A stretch of DNA of 64,000 bases, taken from Dehalococcoidia bacterium UBA2160 (GTDB taxonomy: Bacteria; Chloroflexota; Dehalococcoidia; Lucifugimonadales; UBA1123). The stretch spans positions 3,465 through 67,464 of the forward strand of contig DCWO01000072.1 of the NCBI GenBank assembly GCA_002328865.1. The letters are read 5' to 3'. The notes beneath the pieces are model-generated. The model was not told the origin of the DNA and did not search any database. It saw only the letters and a program-made list of their open reading frames with translations. Every line of letters starts with the position of its first letter. Position 1 is the first letter of the stretch. The position numbers and the translations under genes are program-made. This document shows, in pieces, positions 53,826 through 62,700 of this stretch.

Positions 53826-54050
53826 CTAGCGCCTGACGAGTCTCAGAAAGTCATCTCTCGTGAGTCCTGCGTCGCGGATGAGGGGCCTCATGATGCCTCG
53901 CCCCAACTCTCGATGCCGTGGGATCGAAAGCCTGCGTCCCTCGGGACCAATCAGAATCATGTGGCTGCCTTGCGTGTGGTCCCATAAGAATCCAGCACGT
54001 TGCATTACTCGTGCGAACTCGTCTCCCGAAAGGACGGGAAGTCGAGCCAC
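53826..54050 (-). CDS. hicA: HicA-type toxin
   Basis: This 74-residue protein is the expected size of HicA, an mRNA interferase of the dsRBD-like fold. QRAGFLWDHTQGSHMILIGP contains the catalytic histidine in GSH, and RRLSIPRHRELGRGIMRPLI and the closing AGLTRDDFLRLV match the family. Its ATG shares its first base with the stop of the antitoxin gene, so translation is coupled. It forms a type II pair with the HicB gene upstream. Confidence 0.87.
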   Translation of the reverse strand: MARLPVLSGDEFARVMQRAGFLWDHTQGSHMILIGPEGRRLSIPRHRELGRGIMRPLIRDAGLTRDDFLRLVRR

Positions 54051-54298
54051 TAGACCGCGACTTCAATCTCTTGCATGTCGGTCGTAGGTATGGGTTCGCC
54101 ATGTTTGCGCATGCTGGCGATGTACCCTCTAATGGCCTCTCTTATGTTGGAGGTTGCCTCTTGCCGTGTCACGCCTTGGGAGTGGCAGCCCGGTAGGGCT
54201 GGACAACTGGCCACGACGTAACCATCCTCGTCCGTTTCAAACAACACCGCGAACCTCGTGGTTGTTGCCTTGGACGGTGTTTCCGCGCTCTGCGCCAA
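54050..54298 (-). CDS. hicB: HicB-type antitoxin
   Basis: This 82-residue degenerate-RNase H-fold antitoxin has FETDEDGYVVASCPALPGCH, GVTRQEATSNIREAIRGYIA and IPTTDMQEIEV, all HicB. No DNA-binding domain is attached, unlike many HicBs. A TTG is used as the start here, but the frame is open upstream without a stop as far as the 8-bp duplication at 54453-54468. The antitoxin may therefore be the C-terminal part of a longer protein. Confidence 0.85.
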   Translation of the reverse strand: MAQSAETPSKATTTRFAVLFETDEDGYVVASCPALPGCHSQGVTRQEATSNIREAIRGYIASMRKHGEPIPTTDMQEIEVAV

Positions 54299-54558
54299 CG
54301 CTGGCTGATGCCATTGGCGGACATCAAAGCCAAGATTGACGAGAATCCGGTGGGCTTGCTGGGCCTGGAAGGCGATATAGGGGAGGGAAGTTACCGCATG
54401 TATGGGTTGTTTGATCGGAAACTCTTCGCCATGTAGTTCGACATAGTGTTTGTTCCGCCTTTCCGCCTGTCGGTCGGGTTCGGTTGAAGACGCTCGGTGG
54501 CGCTGACAATGCGATCCCTGTCGATTTCAAAGCGTTTGCCGGCAATCTGAAAGATCAT
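54299..54558 (-). pseudogene. N-terminal domain of a HicB fusion, frameshifted by an 8-bp duplication
   Basis: From ATG 54558 the frame begins MIFQIAGKRFEIDRDRIVSA and PNPTDRR, then leaves the frame at the TTCCGCCT duplication (54453-54460 and 54461-54468, plus strand). The other frame resumes as NKHYVELHGEEFPIKQPIHA and runs in frame into hicB. Removing one repeat unit joins the two halves exactly, giving a small domain fused to HicB. I do not recognise the domain as a named family. With the repeat it is broken; slippage could restore it. Confidence 0.6.
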
Positions 54559-54831
54559 TCCTGCACCAATCTTGTTGTTATCTTGAATCGCCCACGGAAG
54601 ACTGGTCAAGGCCCATATGCGTCGCATGGGAGGACGAGGGGGCCAAAGGGTGAACGGAGAACGCGGGTACTCGTGGGATCGATGTCTGCGCAAGGCTTTC
54701 GAGCGGCCTCCGGCGGGCGACGTGCCACATTATGGCTGACCCGTGGGAACCAGCCTCGGCAGAAGTCGATGACAGGGCCCGTCACACTCGGTCCCCATGG
54801 ACGCCGATCTTGGGGAGCGGGTCCAGGGTGG

Positions 54832-56046
54832 CTATACCTCAGTCGCAGGCTCTGGCTGAACCGCGTCGAAGCGGGCCACCTTGCGGAGCACCCATCCCGC
54901 GTTCACGACGACGACGGCGCCTCCGATCGCGATGGCGACTGGCGCCCCGACCGCATTCGCGATAGCCCCGGTGTGGAAACCCGCTAGCCCACTGACGCCC
55001 CACATCATGGCCTGGAAGCTCAGCACTCGGCCTCGCAGGCTGTCGGGCACGCTGGTCTGCAACACCGTGTTGACGGTGGTTTCGTACATCACGACCGAAG
55101 CGTAGGCCGCGGCGATGAGCGCAAGCGACACGGGCAGCCATCGAACGAAAGAAAACACCACCAGGAACAGACCGAAGCCCAAACTGCCTCCCACTATGAG
55201 CAGTGACTTTCGGTTGATCTCGCCGACGTTGGACATCACAATCGACGACACCGTCGCGCCAGCGCTGCCCGCCGCCAGAAGATAGCCTAGGCCCGAGGCG
55301 CCGGCGTCCAGTACATCACGGGCCATGACAGGCATCATCGCCTCGTGCGCCCAACCGAAGCCCTCGACTACGAAGATCATCAGGATCAGAGTACGGACAC
55401 GAGAGTCGCTGATCACGTATGCGAGGCCCTGCTTGAAGTCCTCCAACGGCGTCGTCCGCTCCCTCGGTTCTCGTGCCACCTTTCGCATCGCGAGGATAAG
55501 AAACGGCGCTATGCCGTAACATGCCGCAATGACAACGTACGCGTAGCCAATGTCAAAACGGCTCACGATCGCTCCCGCCAGCAACGGCGCGACGATCCCC
55601 ACGATTGTCATGCCAGCGAATCGAGCCGCCGTCGCGCTGAGCAACCTCTCGCGGCCGACAATGTCCATGGTCATCGCCATCATCGTCGGTACGTGGGCCG
55701 ACGCGACCATGCCCTCCGCAAACGACGCGACGATGATGTGCCAGAGGCGGATGTTGTCGGTTAGTATGAGGATCGCCAGCGTCAGTCCTAGCAGGCCCCT
55801 GACAGTCAACGTCGTGAGCACCAATTGGCGGCGCGTAATCCGGTCGGAAAGCACTCCGCCCACGACTGCGAACAGGGTAAGAGCCAGGCCGCCCGTGCCC
55901 GCTGTGATCCCGACCCATAGCGGCGAATCGCTGACCTGCAAGGCAAGCCACCCGTGCACGGTGAAATAGGTAATGAGCGCCATGTCACTGAAGACGCTGG
56001 CGATCCAGAATAACCTGAACTGGCGATCCTTAAAGAGCGACCACAC
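54832..56046 (-). CDS. MFS transporter
   Basis: This 404-residue protein has twelve hydrophobic segments. Helix 1 is in FWIASVFSDMALITYFTVHG, the loop 2-3 motif is GGVLSDRITRRQLVLTTLTV, and the second half starts near LILMIFVVEGFGWAHEAMMP. The VPDSLRGRVLSFQAMMWG segment is typical of the enterobactin-exporter-like MFS branch. It is probably an efflux carrier of unknown substrate. The start at 56046 is the natural one, MWSLFKDRQFRLFW. Confidence 0.87.
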   Translation of the reverse strand: MWSLFKDRQFRLFWIASVFSDMALITYFTVHGWLALQVSDSPLWVGITAGTGGLALTLFAVVGGVLSDRITRRQLVLTTLTVRGLLGLTLAILILTDNIRLWHIIVASFAEGMVASAHVPTMMAMTMDIVGRERLLSATAARFAGMTIVGIVAPLLAGAIVSRFDIGYAYVVIAACYGIAPFLILAMRKVAREPRERTTPLEDFKQGLAYVISDSRVRTLILMIFVVEGFGWAHEAMMPVMARDVLDAGASGLGYLLAAGSAGATVSSIVMSNVGEINRKSLLIVGGSLGFGLFLVVFSFVRWLPVSLALIAAAYASVVMYETTVNTVLQTSVPDSLRGRVLSFQAMMWGVSGLAGFHTGAIANAVGAPVAIAIGGAVVVVNAGWVLRKVARFDAVQPEPATEV

Positions 56047-56485
56047 GTTCTCAACTCGTAGGTGCCGGCGAATCCGGCCGCAATGGCACTGATGAACCGC
56101 GATCAGACGGGGATGTGCGCACGCTGCTCGTCAGGCCAGACCGTTCGCCTACGAACGCCCGGCGAGAGCTCAGTATATCGCGCCGCCAATTCGCCACGAT
56201 GAGCATAGCGGAGCATCTCGTCTCAGGGAACGAGACGCCTCGTGGAGTTCCGGACCACTTGCATCCCTGCGGACCCCAGAAATCCTTCGCTGCTCTCAGG
56301 ATGGCGGATCGGCGTTCACGTCGTTCTGTTCTACGGCGGCGCTAGGGGCAGCCGTTATGACGCCCAGGACGGTGTCACAAGTAATTGATCGTGCTGATTT
56401 CACACCGCGCCAGGTCGGGCCAACCGGGCTCTGACAGGGAGAACGGGTGCACAAGGCGCCAGACTGATTCGGCGTCCTATCGCGA
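56047..56485. other. 439-bp gap with one dispersed repeat
   Basis: No gene is supported. The stretch 56195-56315 is the repeat described separately. The remaining sequence towards 56485 shows no recognisable promoter or hairpin. Confidence 0.5.
56195..56315. repeat. dispersed palindromic repeat (single copy)
   Basis: It starts with GATGAGCATAGCGGAGCATC and ends with AAATCCTTCGCTGCTCTCAG. The inner stretch TTGCATCCCTGCGGACCCCA resembles the inner part of the copies at 30295-30642. Confidence 0.6.
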
Positions 56486-57523
56486 TCAGACGGCCTCTTC
56501 TCTGATCGTCGAATCGATGACGTCCAGGGCGTAGTCGATGTCGTCGGACGTAATGCCGTAGTGGGTCACGTATCGCCAACGCCGCGCCGGAGAGCCACCC
56601 TTTATGCCGCGCTCGTTGAGTCTGCGCGCCAAACCCGCCCTGTCCGGATGGTCCAAATCGAAGAAAACCAGATTCGTGGGCAGGCTCTCGGGGTCGATCG
56701 TGACACCGGGAATGTCCTTCAAGCCTGTGGCTAGTTTCCGGGCGTTTGCGTGGTCCTCGGCCAGACGGTCGACCATCGAGTCCATCGCTACGATGCCTGC
56801 CGCGGCGACGATGCCAACTTGCCGCATGCTGCCGCCGACGATCTTGCGCCACCGTCGGGCCTCGGAAATGAAATCTTCGCTCCCGCAGATTATCGAGCCT
56901 ATGGGGCAACTCAACCCCTTCGACAGGCAGAAAGTAATCGAGTCGGCGTCCTTGGCCAACTCGGCGACAGGGGCTTCGAGTGCGACGGCCGCGTTGAAAA
57001 TCCGCGCGCCGTCGATGTGCAGGGGAGTGTCGCGGTCGTGGGCGATGTCTGCGATTGCCTTGGTGTCCTCCGGCGTGAGGACTGCTCCCCCGCAGGCGTT
57101 CTGGGTGTTCTCGAGCGCGACAACGGCGGTCCGGGGCTGATGCACGTCGTTGGGGCGGAACGCCGCGACAACGTCATCCGGGTCCAGCATCCCGCGCGAG
57201 TCGTTGGGAATCGTGTGGAACGAGACCCCGCCTAGGACTGACGCGCCCCCGGCTTCGCTCCTGAAGATGTGCGCCTTGTTTCCGAGGATGATCTCGTCGC
57301 CTCGACCGGCGTGCGAGAGCACCGACACCAGATTGCCCATGGTGCCGCTAGCCACGAACACCGCCGCCTCTTTGCCCATGCGTTTGGCGGCGATCGCCTC
57401 GAGCCTGTTCAGGGTTGGGTCGTCGCCGAATACGTCGTCTCCCACCTCCGCTTCGGCCATCGCCCGCCGCATCTCGGGTGTGGGATGTGTAACCGTATCG
57501 CTACGTAGATCGACCTCTCGCAT
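56486..57523 (-). CDS. low-specificity L-threonine aldolase (beta-eliminating lyase family)
   Basis: This 345-residue PLP enzyme opens with MREVDLRSDTVTHPTPEMRR and GDDVFGDDPTLNRLEAIAAK. It has the PLP pocket VFVASGTMGNLVSVLSH and the lysine-bearing segment FCLSKGLSCPIGSIICG. ATG 57523 is taken because GGAGG precedes it; the ATG at 57556 adds residues with no homology. The enzyme cleaves threonine or allo-threonine to glycine and acetaldehyde, and can act on other beta-hydroxy amino acids. It is divergent from the alpha/beta hydrolases. Confidence 0.93.
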   Translation of the reverse strand: MREVDLRSDTVTHPTPEMRRAMAEAEVGDDVFGDDPTLNRLEAIAAKRMGKEAAVFVASGTMGNLVSVLSHAGRGDEIILGNKAHIFRSEAGGASVLGGVSFHTIPNDSRGMLDPDDVVAAFRPNDVHQPRTAVVALENTQNACGGAVLTPEDTKAIADIAHDRDTPLHIDGARIFNAAVALEAPVAELAKDADSITFCLSKGLSCPIGSIICGSEDFISEARRWRKIVGGSMRQVGIVAAAGIVAMDSMVDRLAEDHANARKLATGLKDIPGVTIDPESLPTNLVFFDLDHPDRAGLARRLNERGIKGGSPARRWRYVTHYGITSDDIDYALDVIDSTIREEAV

Positions 57524-57644
57524 TCGTGTGCCTCCAATGTTGGAAACCAAATTCAATCACGCGCCAATTCTATCAAAGCCCGCTTGTAAAACGCTATCGG
57601 CTCGCCTAAGATTGAGCCGTCCTATCGCTCCCTATTTGACGCCT

Positions 57645-58298
57645 ATGACACAACAAATTCTCACATTGAATAGCGGCCACCTGAGCTTGGAGTCCGTCCT
57701 CGACGTCCCTGACTCCAGCGACAAGGTTCCGGGCGTGGCGCTATGCCATCCCGACCCGCGGTATGGCGGAGACATGCACAACGATGTCGTCGTCGAACTT
57801 GCGCGCGTCCTCGTTGAGTCGGGCATCGCCGCTCTCCGGTTCAACATGCGGGGAGTGGGCGCAAGCGACGGGGAGTTCGACCGCGGCAACGGCGAAACCG
57901 ACGACGCCCTGTCGGCGCTGCACACGCTGGAACTACACGAACGAATCGACCCGAGCCGAATCGGCGTGGCAGGGTACTCCTTTGGCGCGTCCATCGCCAT
58001 TCAGGCCGCGGGCGAGTCGAGTCTGGTCCAGGCAGTCGTTTCGATTGCGTGTCCGGCCCCGATCTTCAGGGTGTTGGGCTCCGTCGAGCTCCTGCAGCCA
58101 AAGCTGTTCGTGATGGGCGACAGCGACCACAACTTTCCAGTCGAGCAGTTCCGGTTTCTGACCAAGCGATACTCCCAACCCCGAGAGGTGTCGGTGGTTG
58201 TTGGGGCAGATCACTTCTTTCGTGGCGTGGAACCGGCCGTTGGCGAAATGACGACTCGCTTCTTCACCAGATGGCTGACCGGCGATCAGGCGGACTGA
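57645..58298 (+). CDS. alpha/beta hydrolase (dienelactone-hydrolase-like or prolyl-type small hydrolase)
   Basis: This 217-residue small hydrolase begins at ATG 57645, which starts MTQQILTLNSGHLSLESVLD. CHPDPRYGGDMHN contains the oxyanion region, AALRFNMRGVGASDGEFD a conserved loop, GVAGYSFGASIAI the GxSxG nucleophile elbow, and GADHFFRG the catalytic histidine. It is the first of two tandem paralogues, with only 1 bp before the next gene. The substrate is unknown. Confidence 0.83.
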   Translation: MTQQILTLNSGHLSLESVLDVPDSSDKVPGVALCHPDPRYGGDMHNDVVVELARVLVESGIAALRFNMRGVGASDGEFDRGNGETDDALSALHTLELHERIDPSRIGVAGYSFGASIAIQAAGESSLVQAVVSIACPAPIFRVLGSVELLQPKLFVMGDSDHNFPVEQFRFLTKRYSQPREVSVVVGADHFFRGVEPAVGEMTTRFFTRWLTGDQAD

Positions 58299-58299
58299 G

Positions 58300-58941
58300 T
58301 TGCGGCAGGCCGCGATTTCTTTTCGTTCCAAGCGCCTGACACTGGACGGTGTGCTCTCCACTCCGGAGCAATCGAACGGCGATCCGGCGGCGGTGCTCGT
58401 CTGCCATTCCCACCCGACGCTGGGGGGCAGCATGTCGGACCCGGTGGTTATGGCGATCTGCCAGGCCGCTGACGGAGCAGGCATGGCGACGCTCAGGTTC
58501 AACTTTCGCGGCGTAGGCGAAAGCGAAGGCAAGTTCACCAACGGAGAAGAGGAGGGCCACGACGTCAAGGCAGCGCTCGATACGCTGCGCAAGTGGCCAG
58601 GGATCGATGGCGACCGAGTGGCCATCGCCGGATATTCGCTAGGGGCGGCCATCATTCTCGATGACCTGAAACGACTCAAGCGCGCCCAGGCCATCGCCCT
58701 GGTGGCGCCAACCGTGGCGTCGCTGAGAAATCCCAAGTTTGTCGGCGACAAGCGGCCCAAGCTGGTGGTGGCCGGTCAAAACGACAAAGTGGCGCCGTCT
58801 CTGGAGCTTCAGCGAGAACTCGATGCGGTGAGGCAGCCGGTGAAATTCGCGGAAATGTTGGGCGCCGACCACAGCATGAAGGGCCACGAAGCCGAAATCG
58901 GAAGGCTCGTCTCCGAGTTCATGGGCGACGCTCTTCGATGA
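58300..58941 (+). CDS. alpha/beta hydrolase, paralogue of the upstream gene
   Basis: This 213-residue protein has the same layout as its neighbour: CHSHPTLGGSMSDPVV, TLRFNFRGVGESEGKF, IAGYSLGAAIILDDL with GxSxG, and LGADHSMKGH. It starts at a TTG just after the upstream TGA, so coupled translation is expected. A tandem duplication is likely. The substrate is unknown. Confidence 0.83.
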   Translation: MRQAAISFRSKRLTLDGVLSTPEQSNGDPAAVLVCHSHPTLGGSMSDPVVMAICQAADGAGMATLRFNFRGVGESEGKFTNGEEEGHDVKAALDTLRKWPGIDGDRVAIAGYSLGAAIILDDLKRLKRAQAIALVAPTVASLRNPKFVGDKRPKLVVAGQNDKVAPSLELQRELDAVRQPVKFAEMLGADHSMKGHEAEIGRLVSEFMGDALR

Positions 58942-59009
58942 CTTCCCGAGTATTCGATCAGCCCTGAATCTCCGCGAGGTCTTCGTCACGCGCGAGTCCA
59001 AATACCGCC

Positions 59010-59282
59010 TCGGCTAACTTCGCCGAACAGTGCATCAGCGGACTCAAGGCCACCAGCGCTGGACCGGACATGGTCGACCGCGGTCTCGCCATCGTGACGA
59101 CGCTTGTCCCCCACATCGGCTACGACGCGTCAGCCGCAATCGCTCACGAAGCGGGGGAAACCGGCCAGACCGTCAAAGAAGTGGCACTGGTCAGGACCGA
59201 CCTCTCCAGCGACGAACTCGACGAGATTCTGGACCCTTCGAGGATGACCGGGCAGGGGCGCCAGCCAACTCCGTCGTCATGA
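59010..59282 (+). pseudogene. C-terminal remnant of a class II fumarase/aspartase-family protein
   Basis: The frame open from about 58980 reads NFAEQCISGLKATSAGPDMV, then DRGLAIVTTLVPHIGYDASA, then TGQTVKEVALVRTDLSSDEL and LDPSRMTGQGRQ to TGA 59282. This matches the last 85 or so residues of fumarate hydratase/aspartase proteins, including the GYD, HEAGETG and DELDEILDPSRMT signatures. Upstream of NFAEQC there is no homology and a TGA closes the frame near 58965. I see only this tail, so it is a relic or a gene whose rest has been lost. Confidence 0.7.
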
Positions 59283-59316
59283 AATTTCACCTGTCTGGCC
59301 GTGGAGGTTGACCGAA

Positions 59317-59354
59317 ACGCAAAACCACCCCGGGGCCGTGGCGTCCGGGGTGGT
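59317..59354 (-). terminator. rho-independent terminator of the VWA/NorD-like operon
   Basis: On the minus strand ACCACCCCGG (59345-59354) pairs with CCGGGGTGGT (59324-59333) in a perfect 10-bp stem. It is followed by TTTTGCG. The hairpin is 44 bases past the VWA gene's stop at 59398. Confidence 0.75.
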
Positions 59355-59397
59355 CTTCTCATCATGAGACGGCTGTCAGGGGGTGCGGCATCGCCGC

Positions 59398-62300
59398 CTA
59401 CATCGTGAGGCGCTTGTACAGGTACAGCAGGCGCTCTGGCAGGTCGTAGATGCTGTCCAAAACCTCGTAACCCATATCGGCGGTCATGGTCTTCAAGTAA
59501 TCGTGTCCGTTTTTGTCCACCGTCAGGCAGAAAGCGTTGATGTCCTTGCGCTTCGCTTCGTCCAGGGCCATTCGGGTGTCGTGGACCGCGTACTCTTTCT
59601 CGACGCCTTCCCGGCTGTAACCTCGGTCCTGGGGCCGGCCGTCGCTGACCAGGAACAGTATTTTGGTTCGTGCATCCTGTTTCTCCAGTTTGGTCGTTGC
59701 GTGCCGAATCGCAGGGCCCATCCTGGTGGCATGCAGGGGCGCCACCCGATCGATCCTTTTCTTCACACGGTCTGAGAAGGCTTCGTCCAGTTCTTTGATC
59801 GTATAGAACTCGACGTTCTCGCGACCGTAACCCGAGAAGCCGTAGATGCCGTAGATGTCTCCGATGGCTTCCAGCGCGTTGACGATGAGGACGATGGCCT
59901 CTTTCTCGACATCGATGATGCGCTTGTAGGAACGCCTGGCCGCCTCTCCGCGACGCGTTCGGAGCCATACCATGTACTCCACCGGGTCGTCCGGCGCGTC
60001 CCAGTCGTCGGCCGTGCGCTTGCCTTCGTCGATGGCCTCGGCGGTGGAGGCGCTGGTGTCGATCAGGAACGCGGCCGCGACGTCGCGCTGCACCTTGTTT
60101 CTGCGCCAATAGAACTTGTCGCTTGGGCTGACCCCGGTCTTCATGTCGACCATGGCCTCGATGACTTCGTCGATGTCGATCTCTTCGCCGTCTTCCAGTT
60201 TCCGGACCCTCCGGAACATCTCGGGCACCATCATCTCGAACTGCCGCCTGATTCGGGTCACGAGTCCGCCGAATTCATGGAGCGTGGCCCCATAGAAGGC
60301 TGGGTCGCCTTCTTGCATCGTCTTCTGGCGCACAATGCACCATCGTGGCTTGTAGTCGTCAGCCCGGAAGTCCCACTCGTCATAGACGAAGGTTTGCGGC
60401 TCGTTGGCCTCCAACTCCGCGCCTTCCTCGTCGACGTGTGTGAACGGTCCTTGGCCGAACTCGGGGTTGTCCGGCAGGTTCAACCCAGCCTCTTTCAGCA
60501 GGTTGTCGGCGAACAAACCCTGCGAGTTCTGGATGTCGCCTTGAACAGCCTGAAGGTCCAACTCGGCGCTGTTTTGCAACAGCTCTTCGAGTTGTTCTTG
60601 AGTAATCGGGTCGCCGGACGCATCGCCGACAGAGTCCTGGTCTTGCATCCTGAGTTGGCTGAGCAATTGGACGAGCTCGGGTTTGAAGTCGCCTCTGAAG
60701 TCGACGTCTTCGGTGGACTCGTAGTCCTGTTCCGAGTCCGGCCGCATCTCCATCTCCATTCCTTCGGCCATCTGTTGGAGAAGCTGTTCCATCTCGGCGG
60801 GGTCCATGTACTGATCGTCGTCTTGGTCCTCGTTGACGTCCACGTCCTCCCAGTCTTCGGGAGGGACTTCTTCGTTGGGGATGGCGGCGATTATCGCGTA
60901 GATGCGCATCGTCGCCTCGGAGGTGTCTTCCACCGCGGCTTCGGCGCTGAGCACCCGTCGAGCGATGGCTGTTATCTGCTTCGCCTGATCGACGTACTCC
61001 AGCGGGGCAGGGATGGTCTTTTCCTGCTGCAGGCTGAGGCGGACGAGAAACTCAACCAACGCTTCCCGAATCGGGAGCGACTGGATCTCAGGGCGGTTAT
61101 CGTTCGAGTCCTGTTGGACTCGGTCGTAGGCGCTGCGGATGCCGGGGTATTCGTACTTGACTCGAAAATCGAGCCGGCCGTCTTCCACGACCGTGAACAC
61201 GTCCAGCGCCAACTTCCGGTCCTCGAACATGTTGAAGAACCGCTGCATGTCCGTGATCCACGCGCGTTCGAGTCCCTGTCCTTCGCCGTCGCCTTCGGTC
61301 TCGCCTTGCACCGCGGTGCTTGATGGCTGGGTGCGGCTTTGCTCGAGCTCGGCCCGTCGGTCTGTGAAGATTTCGGACGGGCGGTCAAACTCGAAGAAAA
61401 AGCTGCCGAACTCGAGGTGAGCGACCTGGTGGGTCGACACAACCTTGAACCACGAGAAATTCTCGGGCTTGCTCTGGTACCGGTCCACGACACCCGGGAC
61501 AAACACGGTCGATCCTTCGGTAGACGGAGACTCCGCCGACACCCAGCCGATGTTTTTGTCGACCAGGTCCTCGGAGGCGGCGAGCTTGATCTCGGTGCCA
61601 GCCAGAGCCCGGCAGTACATCTCCATCACAGGCTTGATGTGGTCGAACTCGACACCCGACGAGAGCGCGGCGAGAGTCGCCTCGGAGTGGGCGGATTCGA
61701 TCTTGAAGAAAGCGAGGCCACCGTCCGGGTTCTGTCTCAGGAGGTTGACCCCTTCGTCGAACCATCGCTCGACCTGATTGATGGACAGTCGGTCCATAAT
61801 CTTCGAGCAGCCTTTGATGAACTCGGGCACCGCGATCGGCGACTCTTCCATCAGGGCTTCGGCCAAGGTCAGAATCCTGGCGTGGTGCTCCGAGGCCACT
61901 TGGGAGAGCGCTTGCGAGGTCTCGAGCATCACGTTGGGGATGTTCGTTCCGCCAGCCTGGACCTGCCGCTCTGCGATCTTCAAGAAGCGGAAGCGCTGGT
62001 CTTCACCGATCTTCGGCAGTGCCTTCGCGCCGGACTCGAAGAAGCTTTTGACCTCGCGCCAGCCGGAATCGACCAGGGCGGTGGCAAGGCCGATGAACGC
62101 CGTCTTGTCCTCGCCGATGAGCGGGAATATCTGTTGACCAAGCGCGAGGCATTCCGCCGCGAGGTCGTACGACCGGCGCGACAGCTCGTCGAGGAAGCCC
62201 ACGAATCGCTCCAATTCCGGGAAAGAGAGACTCTCCATTAGCGCGGGGCTGTAGGCGAAGAACTTGCAGGCCAAAGTGCTGGACTTCCACGTCCCTTTGT

Positions 62301-62691
62301 AGAGGCTGCTTCCCAACTTCGCCCAGCTCTCGATATGCCTCGACCGGAGTTGGCTCATCGCCTCCGGGCTGGCTTCGAAGTACGCGGTGGCCAGGGTAGG
62401 GGATTCGCCGCAAAGCTCGGTCCCGCAGACCGTCCATCGCATGAAGTAATTAAATGGCATGTACGTCAGCACTTGGGGACTGACGCGGTAGTACTGGGCC
62501 GCCGCCTCCCAGGATCGTACGGTCTGTTCGGCGATCTTCAATCCGGCTGTCGCCCATTGTGTAATCGATTCGTCGTCGAGGGTGGCCGGCATCTGTGCGT
62601 GGGCCTTTTCAAACTCGTCGGTCACCGGCGCGGGAAACCGCCGGAAATGTTCCTGCATCTCTTCGAGTGTTGTCGCTCCTGTGTTTTCCAC
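59398..62691 (-). CDS. large VWA-domain protein (NorD/CbbO-like activator)
   Basis: This 1,097-residue protein has a long helical N-terminal region (about 1-750) followed by a very acidic linker (QDDDQYMDPAEMEQLLQQ) and a C-terminal von Willebrand factor A domain. In the latter the MIDAS begins AAAFLIDTSASTAEA (DxSxS) and is completed by FLVSDGRPQD. NorD/CbbO proteins work with a MoxR AAA+ ATPase to remodel metal enzymes such as NO reductase or rubisco. The MoxR-type partner is encoded upstream on the same strand. No terminal oxidase, NO reductase or rubisco is in view. GTG 62691 follows AAGGAG. Confidence 0.85.
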   Translation of the reverse strand: MENTGATTLEEMQEHFRRFPAPVTDEFEKAHAQMPATLDDESITQWATAGLKIAEQTVRSWEAAAQYYRVSPQVLTYMPFNYFMRWTVCGTELCGESPTLATAYFEASPEAMSQLRSRHIESWAKLGSSLYKGTWKSSTLACKFFAYSPALMESLSFPELERFVGFLDELSRRSYDLAAECLALGQQIFPLIGEDKTAFIGLATALVDSGWREVKSFFESGAKALPKIGEDQRFRFLKIAERQVQAGGTNIPNVMLETSQALSQVASEHHARILTLAEALMEESPIAVPEFIKGCSKIMDRLSINQVERWFDEGVNLLRQNPDGGLAFFKIESAHSEATLAALSSGVEFDHIKPVMEMYCRALAGTEIKLAASEDLVDKNIGWVSAESPSTEGSTVFVPGVVDRYQSKPENFSWFKVVSTHQVAHLEFGSFFFEFDRPSEIFTDRRAELEQSRTQPSSTAVQGETEGDGEGQGLERAWITDMQRFFNMFEDRKLALDVFTVVEDGRLDFRVKYEYPGIRSAYDRVQQDSNDNRPEIQSLPIREALVEFLVRLSLQQEKTIPAPLEYVDQAKQITAIARRVLSAEAAVEDTSEATMRIYAIIAAIPNEEVPPEDWEDVDVNEDQDDDQYMDPAEMEQLLQQMAEGMEMEMRPDSEQDYESTEDVDFRGDFKPELVQLLSQLRMQDQDSVGDASGDPITQEQLEELLQNSAELDLQAVQGDIQNSQGLFADNLLKEAGLNLPDNPEFGQGPFTHVDEEGAELEANEPQTFVYDEWDFRADDYKPRWCIVRQKTMQEGDPAFYGATLHEFGGLVTRIRRQFEMMVPEMFRRVRKLEDGEEIDIDEVIEAMVDMKTGVSPSDKFYWRRNKVQRDVAAAFLIDTSASTAEAIDEGKRTADDWDAPDDPVEYMVWLRTRRGEAARRSYKRIIDVEKEAIVLIVNALEAIGDIYGIYGFSGYGRENVEFYTIKELDEAFSDRVKKRIDRVAPLHATRMGPAIRHATTKLEKQDARTKILFLVSDGRPQDRGYSREGVEKEYAVHDTRMALDEAKRKDINAFCLTVDKNGHDYLKTMTADMGYEVLDSIYDLPERLLYLYKRLTM

Positions 62692-62700
62692 GCGGTCTCC

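Noticed and set aside
54559..54831. Possible small gene between hicB and the MFS gene
   Set aside because: Open frames occur on both strands but none has a ribosome site or recognisable sequence; nothing else was seen in this stretch.
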